A stretch of 52,248 nucleotides of DNA from a virus. The stretch lies in IMG/VR virus record IMGVR_UViG_3300043446_004515, positions 1 to 52,248 of that record; one strand, written 5' to 3'. Below the pieces are notes generated by a model. That model had not been told where the DNA came from. It ran no database searches and saw only the letters and a program-made list of their open reading frames with translations. A program made the translations under genes and the position numbers. This document shows, piece by piece, positions 7,701 to 15,773 of the stretch. Each line of letters begins with the position of its first letter. Within the stretch, counting starts at the first letter, position 1.

Positions 7701-8011
7701 GGGTGGAGGGCGATACCGGCGGCGTGGCGTTTGAACGGTTTCGAGAATTAGTCTACGCCGCAATCTACGGCACCAATGGCAATGTCAAGCCGTTGTCAGA
7801 AGAAGAAGAAATATATGTTAACGCCATATCTGAGCTTTTACCTCAAATCAAGACAACCGGACTAAATTTAGGAAGTGAACTCAAATGGCTGATTGATGTA
7901 TGTGGATGGACTGTATTTTTAGAAACAGTAAAACGGCTAGAAAAAGACTACTCTATTAAGCTGATAGCCCGTATTTTTGACGTTGCCCTGAGTACGGAAA
8001 CGGTTGCTTAA
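4784..8011 (+). CDS. CyRepA-like primase-helicase replication protein
   Basis: The product has 1,075 residues from the ATG at 4784; a TTG at 4754 is rejected because the -10 TATAAT at 4746-4751 would place the transcript start after it. In order it shows a CPVC...C...C zinc cluster at the N-terminus, a charged coiled coil, a Toprim/DUF3854-like region (GLCEGMEWKAAVAANRLG, then LIADAG), a Walker A GTGKT near residue 415, a four-cysteine cluster (CGGCEYREKC), Walker B LILDEAG near 580, an arginine-rich GRLRANRR motif, and a C-terminal HTH (LRKCAELLDRSAGSVSKWV). This is the plan of cyanobacterial plasmid replication proteins and suggests primase plus helicase activity in initiation. The family name is my inference from architecture. 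Confidence 0.8.
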   Translation: MQLIKTSKTNPCPVCETTKGKCRTRDDGHVQCMNFPDGGGNPLYKYVGLTSNGLWGMYFPLGNDDFDRSEWQRKKLEREEREAERERQRREKCLDAQSRDTEIRKVLEQLALNDGDRRYLLGRGVPLAIIERCRSVVQWQNLSEAVHVSLPGVSKYGNRLNTPNDGILVAVPDGNGYLATLRLHDRYTPDRKYTWLSSKSRGIDPRLPNKEYPIGYYEPAKITDHTRIGLCEGMEWKAAVAANRLGFPVIGFSGCVFSGSMSQAKALIGDKTPVLIADAGAVKNPHVLHAYTTTVEIFDFHNLSMEVAWWGQVKKSDGDIDEIPGDRPIEFISVQEFNNIANQKPAKNTFYQACINLTNKLMGTATGAKKLAQRLKTGLIRSEVDQYYKPGEGSKLYGKLVRSGHKYILDNSPTGTGKTHTVSQLKQGECFLQPDNGDEVRTRIVYCPPSHRNPTNAQIEEDWFETAARNNGYYLNYCKTTDLGSPYRESLQGLGKVDDHERTESNCHLADKFMQYYAAGRDTKGICGGCEYREKCAVKKGDGFGYISESKKWIAEPLIRTSTQWVDKEKVEAAATGLILDEAGQVQWTVERTVTMKQLVKLLGLIRDKDEKLHDKLEPLKNGLRNLSDYNVPNWGYNTRQIIDALFLDDRLLYELGTIAAIEAENIDKKQVQPVFLVDLLEILFGKKQGSLLLTEDALTIKIQNHRLVQACHAAKWVICQDATWSKQHMAIALGIPESEIYVISQEPQTITNLTIEQWKGAGILGNSRTDNQLERCGIIRKDYETQYGSKVGFIDWKRYGSPSDLVHCGDSRGSNAYKEKELVVSFGLSRPNMSAVRLEYETLTGNVIEGIEDKQFSEFYNHVVAANLVQEIGRLRANRRQDQKLTFVLIGDGDVGFLEELGFDLVIGDIAEKYPDIDWGWKGFSKRYLNLAMRICRAVGREKWLGLSLRKCAELLDRSAGSVSKWVRRWFGVEGDTGGVAFERFRELVYAAIYGTNGNVKPLSEEEEIYVNAISELLPQIKTTGLNLGSELKWLIDVCGWTVFLETVKRLEKDYSIKLIARIFDVALSTETVA

Positions 8012-8043
8012 TATAGCCACTGTAATCAATTAATCTATACGCG

Positions 8044-8463
8044 GTGAAAAACTTTTTAGGATTTGACTTTTTTTGCGAACAGACAGTAGACGGTTTATGG
8101 ACTGGCTACGGCACAAATGGCAGTGTCAAGCTCGAAACAGTGACAGAGCCAAGCTTAGATAGTTTGTATTCTGTTTTTGAGCGTCAAGCTGTAGTATATC
8201 AGTGTCAAGCTGATATGGGGGCATCGTGGGTAACGCTAAAAGACGATTCTGGGGCGGTTGTTTACGTTAACTTGCCCTGCCAAGCGTTATCAGCAGAAGT
8301 CTCCCAATTAGCGGTTGATATTAACCAAGAAAAGACTGCTATTTATGACGGGATTTTTGATAACAAAAAAGCACAGTATCGGGTTAACGTGCGCCCCTTT
8401 AAACACTATGCTTTATGTAAGTTAATTGGTATTTATACTGAGCCTAATTTGTTAAAGCTTTAG
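8044..8463 (+). CDS. hypothetical protein
   Basis: The gene starts at a GTG 33 bases after the replication gene and encodes 139 residues with alternating beta-prone segments and four cysteines. No family recognised. It may be cotranscribed with the replication protein and ends convergently, overlapping the next gene by 4 bases. Confidence 0.6.
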   Translation: MKNFLGFDFFCEQTVDGLWTGYGTNGSVKLETVTEPSLDSLYSVFERQAVVYQCQADMGASWVTLKDDSGAVVYVNLPCQALSAEVSQLAVDINQEKTAIYDGIFDNKKAQYRVNVRPFKHYALCKLIGIYTEPNLLKL

Positions 8464-8879
8464 AGGTCAAACTTTTTGCAAGCTTGCTGATAAAGTAAGT
8501 CGCCATGTTCTGAGTTTTGCTCATAACAATAAGCAAGTATTTTAGCGTGCCAACGGATATAGATTTTAACTTGCTCAGTGTCAATTTGAGCATGGCTTTT
8601 ATGATTCGTTGTAACTGCATTGGTTTGCGTTGGCTGGTTAACTGGGACAAATTCCCCATCTTCCATAATGTGGGTAATGCTGTAAAAATTGCCGTTTTTA
8701 GACACCATAATCATGTCCCCTTCTCTAAGGTCTAAAAATAGGCGATCGCCATCTTTACCGTAGAGAGTGATAGGGGTATTGTCCTCTAAATAGGCTTTTA
8801 CAATGAGTCCCGGTTCACCGTCTTTTTTTCTAATATATTGCTGGGCTGATTGGCTAATGATGGCGGTAATTTCTGACAT
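8460..8879 (-). CDS. hypothetical protein with OB-like N-terminal half
   Basis: The 139-residue product has an N-terminal half of regular short strands (LIVKAYLEDNTPITLYG, then GDMIMVSKNGNFYSITHI) that resembles a small beta barrel such as an OB fold, and a helical C-terminal half with aromatic residues. The fold call is a guess from the strand pattern. It runs divergent from the tail gene at 8885 and convergent with the preceding gene. Confidence 0.6.
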   Translation of the reverse strand: MSEITAIISQSAQQYIRKKDGEPGLIVKAYLEDNTPITLYGKDGDRLFLDLREGDMIMVSKNGNFYSITHIMEDGEFVPVNQPTQTNAVTTNHKSHAQIDTEQVKIYIRWHAKILAYCYEQNSEHGDLLYQQACKKFDL

Positions 8880-8884
8880 AATTA

Positions 8885-10270
8885 ATGTTTAGAATAGACA
8901 CAGCTATCTTAAAAATTATGTCTGAATTAAACATCTATCAAAACCAACCTTATCCTACAGAGCCGATGCTTAGCGTATCGGTAGAATGGGTTACACAAAT
9001 TAGTGAGAATCGGTCGGGTAAAGAGAATAGAATCCCTAAAATAACCGAGCCACAATATAGCATTGAAGGGTCTGATTTTGTTTTAAAAGATGAGGATTTC
9101 GCCGTATTTGTGCAAGCTTTTATTAACGCTGAGGGTAAAAATAATGCGTTTCCTTTTAAGTGTCCTTTGGATTACTATTGCACAAAAGATGGGGAGTTTT
9201 ATGATTCTGCTAGTTTTCAGCGGGGCATTTTAGTCCCAATTGATAGTCTGAATTATCAAATTGTTAAACAGTATCGGGTCGGGGCAGTTAATGCTTACAA
9301 AACAATTACATTGCCGGTAGACGGAACAATTCATGTTTATGCGGGCAACACAGAGGTATTTCCAACTGTCAATTTATCGACAGGTATAGTTACTTTTGCA
9401 TCGTCTCCAACCGGGGCATTGAGTGTGGAGTGTGAGTTTCGTTTACCGATGCGGTTTGATATAGACGATAACCAGCTAAACCAAATTAAACGAGCTGTCA
9501 ATTCTATTTATTCAGCCAACGATACCAGTCTATATTTAGCAGTTAATTTTAGACTATTAGAAGATATGAATTATGAGCGTAAAACACCTTTGATTTTTTA
9601 TGATTGGACTGGTAGCTTAGGGTATAATTTTGATGGGCATCCTTTGGCGGATATTGCCTATTCTGACCGCAGTTTAACCCGCATTCAATCGTCAGATAAT
9701 AAACGGGAATTGCGAGATGGATTAGGGGTATTTAGAAAAAAATATGCAATTGCCAATAACAACATGAACTGGAATGCTACCCAAAAGTATTTTAATCTGT
9801 TTATGGCGTGCAAAGGGCGTTTATTGCCGTTTACGTTTGAAGGGCAAACCGTTAGGTTGGATAGCGATGTTTTTAGCGTTTCAATGATTGGTTATAATAA
9901 TGTAACAAAAATAAATCCACCGCCAATAATCATTGAAAACGACACATCAAGCTTTAGCTTTGATCTTGGCAGTCCTCCCAATGGTCGATATCCAAGAACA
10001 GTAGTCGCTCCCGAAACTGTACAGAACTACGTCAGCCAAGGTTATACAGCAAAGGCATATTTAACCAGTGCAACATGGGATAACGGGTTTATTGCTGTTG
10101 AAGGTGGATACTCCGTTGGTCAACCCGGTGATTCGTGGCCTGACTTGGGTAGTTTTTCGGGGCAATATTTATACTTTGGAGAGGGGACGGAAATTGATGT
10201 TTTGATTGTACAAGAATCAGGCGGCCCATGTTATTTTTACGGGACGGTGACATGGGAATTGACACGATAA
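8885..10270 (+). CDS. distal tail protein, DUF2460 family
   Basis: The 461-residue protein (or 450 from the ATG at 8918, which looks more natural) matches DUF2460: ENRSGKENRIPKITEP near the N-terminus and KTITLPVDGTIHVYAG in the middle correspond to the conserved blocks of this family, known from gene-transfer agents and siphophages. Such proteins sit at the distal end of the tail tube and attach the tail tip. The C-terminal 100 or so residues beyond the domain are a beta-rich extension that may be exposed. The partner genes (DUF2163, J-like) are elsewhere in the window on the other strand, an unusual scatter for a tail-tip module. Confidence 0.8.
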   Translation: MFRIDTAILKIMSELNIYQNQPYPTEPMLSVSVEWVTQISENRSGKENRIPKITEPQYSIEGSDFVLKDEDFAVFVQAFINAEGKNNAFPFKCPLDYYCTKDGEFYDSASFQRGILVPIDSLNYQIVKQYRVGAVNAYKTITLPVDGTIHVYAGNTEVFPTVNLSTGIVTFASSPTGALSVECEFRLPMRFDIDDNQLNQIKRAVNSIYSANDTSLYLAVNFRLLEDMNYERKTPLIFYDWTGSLGYNFDGHPLADIAYSDRSLTRIQSSDNKRELRDGLGVFRKKYAIANNNMNWNATQKYFNLFMACKGRLLPFTFEGQTVRLDSDVFSVSMIGYNNVTKINPPPIIIENDTSSFSFDLGSPPNGRYPRTVVAPETVQNYVSQGYTAKAYLTSATWDNGFIAVEGGYSVGQPGDSWPDLGSFSGQYLYFGEGTEIDVLIVQESGGPCYFYGTVTWELTR

Positions 10271-10359
10271 TCAGCAGTCCAATCCCGTATATGTCAACAC
10301 CAGGGGCGGAAGGAATTTTAAGCCCACGGGGGATAATAACGGCAACTCCTATTAATTGA
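10252..10359 (+). CDS. possible small tail-associated peptide
   Basis: A 35-codon frame starts inside the last codons of the DUF2460 gene and ends just before the convergent adhesin gene. Its product (MGIDTIISSPIPYMSTPGAE at the start) is rich in isoleucine and proline. Weak call, based on overlap coupling and on filling the only gap between two tail genes. Confidence 0.35.
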   Translation: MGIDTIISSPIPYMSTPGAEGILSPRGIITATPIN

Positions 10360-10363
10360 TCAA

Positions 10364-11233
10364 CTAGACTAATGTTCTGCCATTGCCATTATTGTAAAGA
10401 TAATCAATCTCTTCTTGATTTAAAATACCTGCTATTATATAAAATTCGTCAATGTATCCATTCAATTGAGTTGTTGGAACAGACCCAGCATAGCCAGCTA
10501 ATCTAAAATTCGGGGCAGTCCCCCAAAAATCAGTACCACTAGGGAATGTGCTGCTGGTATTTTCTAAAACCCCATTAATATATAGCCTTAAAAATGTATC
10601 ATTTTTTTCATATACTAAGTGATACCAAGTGTTAATAGACAATAATTGAGTAGAGTTTGCGGTCACGATAATTCTTTGATTGTTTGCAAGTGCGTAATAT
10701 GTAGCAATAGATGGAGATAAACCTGTATTGTTTGCTCCACAACCAATACCATTGTCGGACACAAGTTGGGCTTGATATATTCCCCAAGGGCCCGCATAAT
10801 TAAAGCTATTCCAGCGACACCAGCAGGAAATCGTGTAAATGTTGGCGGTTCGTAAAGTTTCATTGATTCTAATACTTGCCGCTGAATTATTCCCCCCTGT
10901 ATAGGACAAAGCGTTCCCTATTTTTGAAACGGAGTTTTGAACTGTTCCAGCAACCGTAAAATTACTGTAGCCACTAGCTTTAATGTCTGAAGTAGTAGAA
11001 TTTCCAGACCATCCCCATAAAGTTTTAGATCGTAAAATATCTAAAATAGTTGGCGGCGGCGGCAATGAAATAACTTGATAGTTTATTGTTTTGTTTTGTC
11101 TGTCTGCCAATCCATTTCTAAGTTTTTGAGTGTGAATGATGCCGGTGCCAGGTGTTGCAATAATTTTGCTCCCAACACTTAACCCAGTCCTGATAATCTT
11201 GCCGCATTTATTGCCAACCTTATGAATAGTCAT
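10364..11233 (-). CDS. tail adhesin with LamG-like jelly-roll domain
   Basis: Residues of about 70-289 form a concanavalin/LamG-like domain: a GNALSYTGGNNSAASI strand, YTISCWCRWNS, NTWYHLVYEKND, LRLYINGVLENT and a closing LNGYIDEFYIIAGILN block are the usual order for Laminin_G_3-type domains. Phages use such domains for binding surface sugars, so this is probably a receptor-binding or decorative tail-fibre protein. The N-terminal 70 residues are glycine- and lysine-rich and may be the attachment segment. The start codon overlaps the stop of the upstream gene by 4 bases, giving a coupled three-gene tail-tip operon with 11230-14399. Confidence 0.75.
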   Translation of the reverse strand: MTIHKVGNKCGKIIRTGLSVGSKIIATPGTGIIHTQKLRNGLADRQNKTINYQVISLPPPPTILDILRSKTLWGWSGNSTTSDIKASGYSNFTVAGTVQNSVSKIGNALSYTGGNNSAASIRINETLRTANIYTISCWCRWNSFNYAGPWGIYQAQLVSDNGIGCGANNTGLSPSIATYYALANNQRIIVTANSTQLLSINTWYHLVYEKNDTFLRLYINGVLENTSSTFPSGTDFWGTAPNFRLAGYAGSVPTTQLNGYIDEFYIIAGILNQEEIDYLYNNGNGRTLV

Positions 11234-11577
11234 AGCGTAATCACAAAATAATCAATACTAATTTTTGCGTCCGTTGTAGTCGTTGCGCCGCCTCTTAATT
11301 CGTCCCCAGCCTCAAGGTAGAAAGTCATTAATTCAACCGGGGGAATGTTGCCAGATGTGGCGTTATTAGCGGCAATGGGGTAAGTATTTAAAAGTTCATA
11401 GGTAGCGTTTGCAGAGCTATCAAACCGGCTTAATGTTACTGTTCCTGCCGTTGCGCCATTACTAATAGTGATATGGTCAATCTTGATTCTAGTCCCCGCA
11501 GATGCGGTTAACAATGCCGTGGTTAACGTGCTATTCAAAACAGCCCCTTTAAATTGTGGATCGGAAATTGTAGACAT
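11230..11577 (-). CDS. small beta-rich tail-tip protein
   Basis: The 115-residue product is threonine- and alanine-rich, with repeated strand-like segments (KIDHITISNGATAGTVTL, AKISIDYFVITL). It lies between the J-like tip protein and the adhesin, overlapping each by 1 to 4 bases, so it is almost certainly a tail-tip or fibre component. No family recognised with confidence. Confidence 0.65.
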   Translation of the reverse strand: MSTISDPQFKGAVLNSTLTTALLTASAGTRIKIDHITISNGATAGTVTLSRFDSSANATYELLNTYPIAANNATSGNIPPVELMTFYLEAGDELRGGATTTTDAKISIDYFVITL

Positions 11578-14399
11578 TAGAAATAAACCTCGAAAAATTT
11601 AACAGATTCGTAATCGCGGTACAGGTAATCTTTATCATTAATCACAAAATCCGTTAATGATTCCCCTGTGCCGGTAGGATTGGTAACGGTGACTTTTCCC
11701 GTGGTAGTTCCAACGCCGATACTACCAGTGATAACGCTATCAGAAATAACGCTAAAACTTGTAAGCGAAACACCGTTAATTGCCGCTGTTGTAGCGCTGG
11801 TAAAACCCGACCCGTAGATTGTAATTGCATTGCCTACTTGTCCACTCCTCGGAGAAAAATCAATAACACTAGGGGCTGGGTCATAAAGAGTAGGAGTAAG
11901 AGAAATACTGTAACCATAGCCGCGCCCGACCTCACTGGATAACTGATATACTTTTATCGTAATTGTGGACTGGGTAACACTAAAATCTGTTATCTGTTCA
12001 CTAGCTAAATACCTAACTGTTGACTCACTACTGGTTAACGTTCTGGCAACTGTTACGCCATCATAAATATCAACCTCAAACGATTGAGGAATTAACGCAT
12101 TTAAGCCCGTATTGTTAGCCGTCCAATTAATGGTAATGTTACCCGCGCTGTCTTTTGTTGCCATAACACCCGACGGGGCATAAGGCTTGTAATAAGTGCC
12201 CTGTATGGTGTGATTGGTAACTGTTAGGATATCCACTAAGCCAACGTTGTTAAGCACGGCTTTAAGGTCAATTTGTGCCCCGATTAGCGTTTGATTAATA
12301 GGCAAACTAATTAGAGCGTTGGTAGTCCCCTTGGCAATGTAAACCGCCTCACCGTTACTATGGGCAGTGCGCGGTGTACCATTAACGCCCCGTTGTAAAT
12401 AGCTAATTTGATAGGTGTTCGGAGCGGTTAAAACAACATTTCTTGTTACTACCTGTTCACCACCAATCAGCAATATTATTTCCTGATTATCAAACTGTGA
12501 TTGACTTAGGGCTTCTAATTTCCCCTCACTCATTATCACCGTGGCAGTGTTTACCGTATCTAATCCACTGGTTAATGGTAATGACCCCGATAACGTCCCC
12601 TTAGCCGTGGGGAGTAGCGCTGTGGTGATTGCTTGGTAGGTTCCCCCGTTGAATCTTCCGTAAACCGTTGTAGCGCCAAAGTCATCCCCATCCCTGGCGA
12701 TCGCCGCATAGATACAAGGTAAATCTGTCGTCCTAATCCTGTTAGTTTCAACGACTGAAATTACCGGTTCCCCATAGTCAGGCTGTTCATTATTTGGATT
12801 ATTTGTAACAATCGTATAGTCAGGATTAGAGCCGTAGTAAACTGTAATTGAATCGCCATTTTGAATATCACTACTCGGTAAAATTGTTATCTGTCCCGTC
12901 GTGGTATTAACACTATAATCAACCCCTTCAATATACGTTATTGCCCCATTAGCGCTTACAATAGAAACGTCTGTGTTAATGTTTGGCGTTAGCTGAATTG
13001 CGCCCCCATTCCAGACAGTTGAGTTAACCCGACTAACGGTAGGTTGTGCGGTAAAGGCATTAGTATCAAAGCTATAAAGTTCAATCTCCCCAATCAGATT
13101 AGCACCGTAAACAATGGAGGCAATGTTAAAACTAACCGCCCCCTGTCCTTCAATTAATGGTAAAGCGACCCGAAACGATTCTGTTAGGTTTATGGCATCT
13201 TCTGGCAATAGATTAACGGTAAATCGTCTAGCCCATAGCCACGCAAATTGTAGATATTTCCACGTCCACCATTTAGCATCGTCAGGGGTTAAAAATAGAA
13301 TTGAATTGATAGATTTAGGATTGTAATGCGTTGCCAATGGATAATAGCGCGTCTCATTATCCCCATTAAAATCATCGTTTAAATTGGTGTAATTCAGCGT
13401 CACCGATGACGGCAATTCTGAGATATCCGGCATAATCTCCTCATACGGATCGCCGGGTTCTGAGCCGTAATCAATCGCGGCTAATTGATTAAAATTAAGG
13501 TTAGTCGTTGCGGTTGTATTCTCTGGTAATTGAAAGACAATTGCGCCGGTATTATCAAGGTAACTAAATAGAAAATGACGCTGTACAATCTCATTGATAA
13601 ACTCTGCGGCGGTCTGCCCATCTTGTCTAAAAATAGCATTGATTTTGAGATTAACCGCGCCGTTAGTGACTGAGTTTAAAAGTCCACTACATTTAACGTC
13701 AACATTCCGAACTAACCCCACACTTTCAGCAACTTCATAAATAACATTATCAATACGATTTTTATTATTATCTTCACGTCTAACAATAACGTCAATAGTA
13801 CTGGGCAGTTCACCATTAAATTCATCTAAGGGGAAGTCGTCAACGACACAATAGCAAATACCTTTCATATTGCGATCGCCGTTTTCATTCCCTTCAAAAC
13901 TTTGTATTGTGGGGTCAATTACTTGGTCAAATCCGCCAATGTGAATTGTTAGGTAATTCTCTAACTTGTAATCATTATCTGCCACCGTAGAAGGCAATTC
14001 TCCATCACGGTTATACCAAATCGTGTCGTTAAATTTAATCTGTCTAATGTCGTCAATTTGCCCTTCACAAACAGCAAAAGCAAACGTCCCAAAATATTTA
14101 TAGGTATTAGTCTGAGTGACAGTCCTTCGTCTCCCGCCCTTACCGCCGCCGCTGGCTTGGCTTTCCGTTGTGGTGACAACTTCTTGCCGCCTAGATGGTG
14201 CCCAAAATATCGGACAGCCTTTAATCTGTACTCTACCGTAAACTTTAGACAGTGACCATCCCGCGCCGGTTTTACGGGTAGAAACGTCTTCAATCTTGCC
14301 AACATTATTCTCATTAAAAATCGTCTTTGTAGGAGTTAACGCCCCCGACAAAGCCGATAAACCAACACTTACAGCAGTCCCAATCGCAGCAGTCGCCAT
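11577..14399 (-). CDS. J-like central tail-tip protein with Fn3- and TIG-like domains
   Basis: This 940-residue protein begins with a hydrophobic alanine/glycine segment and a region (GAGWSLSKVYGRVQIKGCPIFW) typical of phage tail-tip proteins of the Phage-tail_3 (PF13550) type. Residues of about 740-800 look like fibronectin type III (GVMATKDSAGNITINWTANN), and about 860-930 is an IPT/TIG domain (IDFSPRSGQVGNAITIYGSG). Such proteins form the tail tip and determine receptor choice. It heads the leftward tail-tip operon. A perfect 12-bp inverted repeat ending 6 bases upstream of the start contains the only ribosome-binding-site-like AGAGGG. Confidence 0.8.
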   Translation of the reverse strand: MATAAIGTAVSVGLSALSGALTPTKTIFNENNVGKIEDVSTRKTGAGWSLSKVYGRVQIKGCPIFWAPSRRQEVVTTTESQASGGGKGGRRRTVTQTNTYKYFGTFAFAVCEGQIDDIRQIKFNDTIWYNRDGELPSTVADNDYKLENYLTIHIGGFDQVIDPTIQSFEGNENGDRNMKGICYCVVDDFPLDEFNGELPSTIDVIVRREDNNKNRIDNVIYEVAESVGLVRNVDVKCSGLLNSVTNGAVNLKINAIFRQDGQTAAEFINEIVQRHFLFSYLDNTGAIVFQLPENTTATTNLNFNQLAAIDYGSEPGDPYEEIMPDISELPSSVTLNYTNLNDDFNGDNETRYYPLATHYNPKSINSILFLTPDDAKWWTWKYLQFAWLWARRFTVNLLPEDAINLTESFRVALPLIEGQGAVSFNIASIVYGANLIGEIELYSFDTNAFTAQPTVSRVNSTVWNGGAIQLTPNINTDVSIVSANGAITYIEGVDYSVNTTTGQITILPSSDIQNGDSITVYYGSNPDYTIVTNNPNNEQPDYGEPVISVVETNRIRTTDLPCIYAAIARDGDDFGATTVYGRFNGGTYQAITTALLPTAKGTLSGSLPLTSGLDTVNTATVIMSEGKLEALSQSQFDNQEIILLIGGEQVVTRNVVLTAPNTYQISYLQRGVNGTPRTAHSNGEAVYIAKGTTNALISLPINQTLIGAQIDLKAVLNNVGLVDILTVTNHTIQGTYYKPYAPSGVMATKDSAGNITINWTANNTGLNALIPQSFEVDIYDGVTVARTLTSSESTVRYLASEQITDFSVTQSTITIKVYQLSSEVGRGYGYSISLTPTLYDPAPSVIDFSPRSGQVGNAITIYGSGFTSATTAAINGVSLTSFSVISDSVITGSIGVGTTTGKVTVTNPTGTGESLTDFVINDKDYLYRDYESVKFFEVYF

Positions 14400-14405
14400 A
14401 ATAAA

Positions 14406-14441
14406 TTTAACCCTCTTAGGTCTATCTTAAAGAGGGTTAAA
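14406..14441. repeat. 36-bp inverted repeat upstream of the tail-tip operon (type C)
   Basis: TTTAACCCTCTT and AAGAGGGTTAAA form perfect 12-bp arms around 12 bp. The total length is the same 36 bp as the inverted repeats of the six 128-bp cassettes and the arms resemble type B (GTTAACCC), but no TTGACA promoter lies at the expected distance. On the minus strand it falls immediately before the start of the tail-tip gene, and its distal arm holds GAGGG, so an RNA hairpin would hide the ribosome-binding site. Confidence 0.7.
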
Positions 14442-14457
14442 ATGCCAAAATTATTGA

Positions 14458-14841
14458 TTAATTGGTGTAAACAGTTTTCACGGTCAATGGGTCTAACTCT
14501 ACGTTAATCCATTGCTGTTGATATTTTTTGATGTCATCATCATTTAATCCAAATTCAATAGCATCAGTGTATGGCGGAGAACCTGTTACGCTACGCAAAT
14601 AAGCAACTTCAAACATTGCCCATTCAGACGATAAAGCCTCAACATAACAAGCATCTTTCTTGAAGTTATCAGGCAAGCTTAGTTCGATGACGACTAGCTC
14701 AATCGGTTCTAAATTGCCAGCTAATTCAACTGCTTTCTCTACTAAGGGATGATAGCAATTGCTAATGCCAGTCATTGCTTTTACTGCCTTTGCATAGTCC
14801 TTTGCCGATTGTTTTTGAAGTATTGATTTATGGTCTAGCAT
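14458..14841 (-). CDS. hypothetical acidic protein
   Basis: The 127-residue product is acidic and mostly helical with no recognised motif. A hairpin (CCCGC tctatattg GGCGGG, about 14850-14873) lies directly upstream with GGGG next to the start; the same hairpin occurs as a terminator elsewhere in the window. It stands alone between the antirepressor-like gene and the tail-tip operon. Confidence 0.6.
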   Translation of the reverse strand: MLDHKSILQKQSAKDYAKAVKAMTGISNCYHPLVEKAVELAGNLEPIELVVIELSLPDNFKKDACYVEALSSEWAMFEVAYLRSVTGSPPYTDAIEFGLNDDDIKKYQQQWINVELDPLTVKTVYTN

Positions 14842-14894
14842 GATAATCCCCGCCCAATATAGAGCGGGTGATAGGTTGGCAGATGTTTGATTAA

Positions 14895-15623
14895 TTAGCG
14901 CGTGAAATAGCGATGGATAGCAGTATCTAGATGTTCGGTAATTTCATAGTGATTGACAGAATACCGCCCTACTTGCTCACTGAATGCCGGTTCAATTTGA
15001 GATTTTACAAACTTTCCTAACTGTTTACCGTCGCCAATTTGCGTGTCAGAATAACCCAACGCTTTAGCCCGTACTTTGACGATAGTATATTGCTTGGGCT
15101 TTTCTGCTACTGGCAAGTATTTTAGATTTTGCTCCAAGCTAATCTGATCGACTAACGCATCCTTGAGTAAATGCTTCAAGATGCCCTCACTGAGCGATTC
15201 AAGCTTGCTTGCCGCTTCGATGTAGTCAACAGCGTCACGGGTTGGCAAAATCCGTTCTACTGGCTGTTGTGCTTCGATGATTGCACTAGACGTAATCTCA
15301 AACCCTGCTAGCTTATGCATAAACACTCGGACTCCCAGCTTTAATAGTTGAGTTGCCATAGTGGGATTATCCTTAGGTAGCCATTCAGCAATCAAGTCTT
15401 CATCAATCAAGTTGACAGTCCGCAACCCTTGCGGTGTCTGGACTTCAGCCGTTTTAGTCTCGCCTTGGTTGACAGTTTGACTGTACCGTTTTGATATTGC
15501 CTGCTTAGTGAGTCCGCTCATCCGAGCATAGCCTGCTTGGGTTGCAAAACTTTCACCTGTCTGGGTATTGATAACTAATTCAATCCCATCTTTGTCAAAA
15601 CGTTCGTAACTTACAATATTCAC
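14895..15623 (-). CDS. antirepressor-like DNA-binding protein
   Basis: The 242-residue protein starts at a GTG with a strong TAGGAGAA site. The N-terminal 80 residues include ARMSGLTKQAISKRYSQ, an HTH-like segment; the C-terminal half (IVKVRAKALGYSDTQIGDGKQLGKFVKSQIEPAF) resembles the C-terminal DNA-binding halves of phage antirepressor-type proteins such as BRO/ORF6C. It could control the lytic/lysogenic decision. Transcription may come from a 128-bp cassette far upstream, past a terminator, and from a nearer TATAAT (15697-15692), with a leader hairpin at 15661-15682. The exact family is uncertain. Confidence 0.65.
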   Translation of the reverse strand: MNIVSYERFDKDGIELVINTQTGESFATQAGYARMSGLTKQAISKRYSQTVNQGETKTAEVQTPQGLRTVNLIDEDLIAEWLPKDNPTMATQLLKLGVRVFMHKLAGFEITSSAIIEAQQPVERILPTRDAVDYIEAASKLESLSEGILKHLLKDALVDQISLEQNLKYLPVAEKPKQYTIVKVRAKALGYSDTQIGDGKQLGKFVKSQIEPAFSEQVGRYSVNHYEITEHLDTAIHRYFTR

Positions 15624-15660
15624 AAGGTTTTCTCCTAACGATTCTAGGGGTTAACTAAAG

Positions 15661-15682
15661 CCCTCCAGTCTCACCTGGGGGC
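15661..15682 (-). promoter_or_regulatory. leader hairpin of the antirepressor-like gene
   Basis: CCCTCCAG and CTGGGGG arms around six bases lie in the 5' leader. A hairpin of the same form, with different paired bases, occurs in the leader of the other antirepressor-like gene at 31387-31408. Confidence 0.45.
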
Positions 15683-15707
15683 ATACAGTCTATTATAGCC
15701 GCCAAAC

Positions 15708-15745
15708 AAAAAGCCCCTAGTCAAATGGATGACCGGGAGCTTTTT
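15708..15745. terminator. bidirectional terminator upstream of the antirepressor-like gene
   Basis: AAAAAGCCCC and GGGAGCTTTTT arms with a 17-base loop can act on either strand. On the minus strand it would stop transcripts from cassette copy 2 before they reach the gene, leaving expression to the TATAAT at 15697-15692. Confidence 0.65.
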
Positions 15746-15773
15746 GTTGAGTAGGAATATTTACGCTTGTTAG

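Noticed and set aside
13114-13326. Plus-strand open frames inside the J-like gene and similar antisense frames
   Set aside because: They lie opposite clear structural or enzyme genes, have no ribosome-binding sites and show low-complexity translations, so they are shadow frames.
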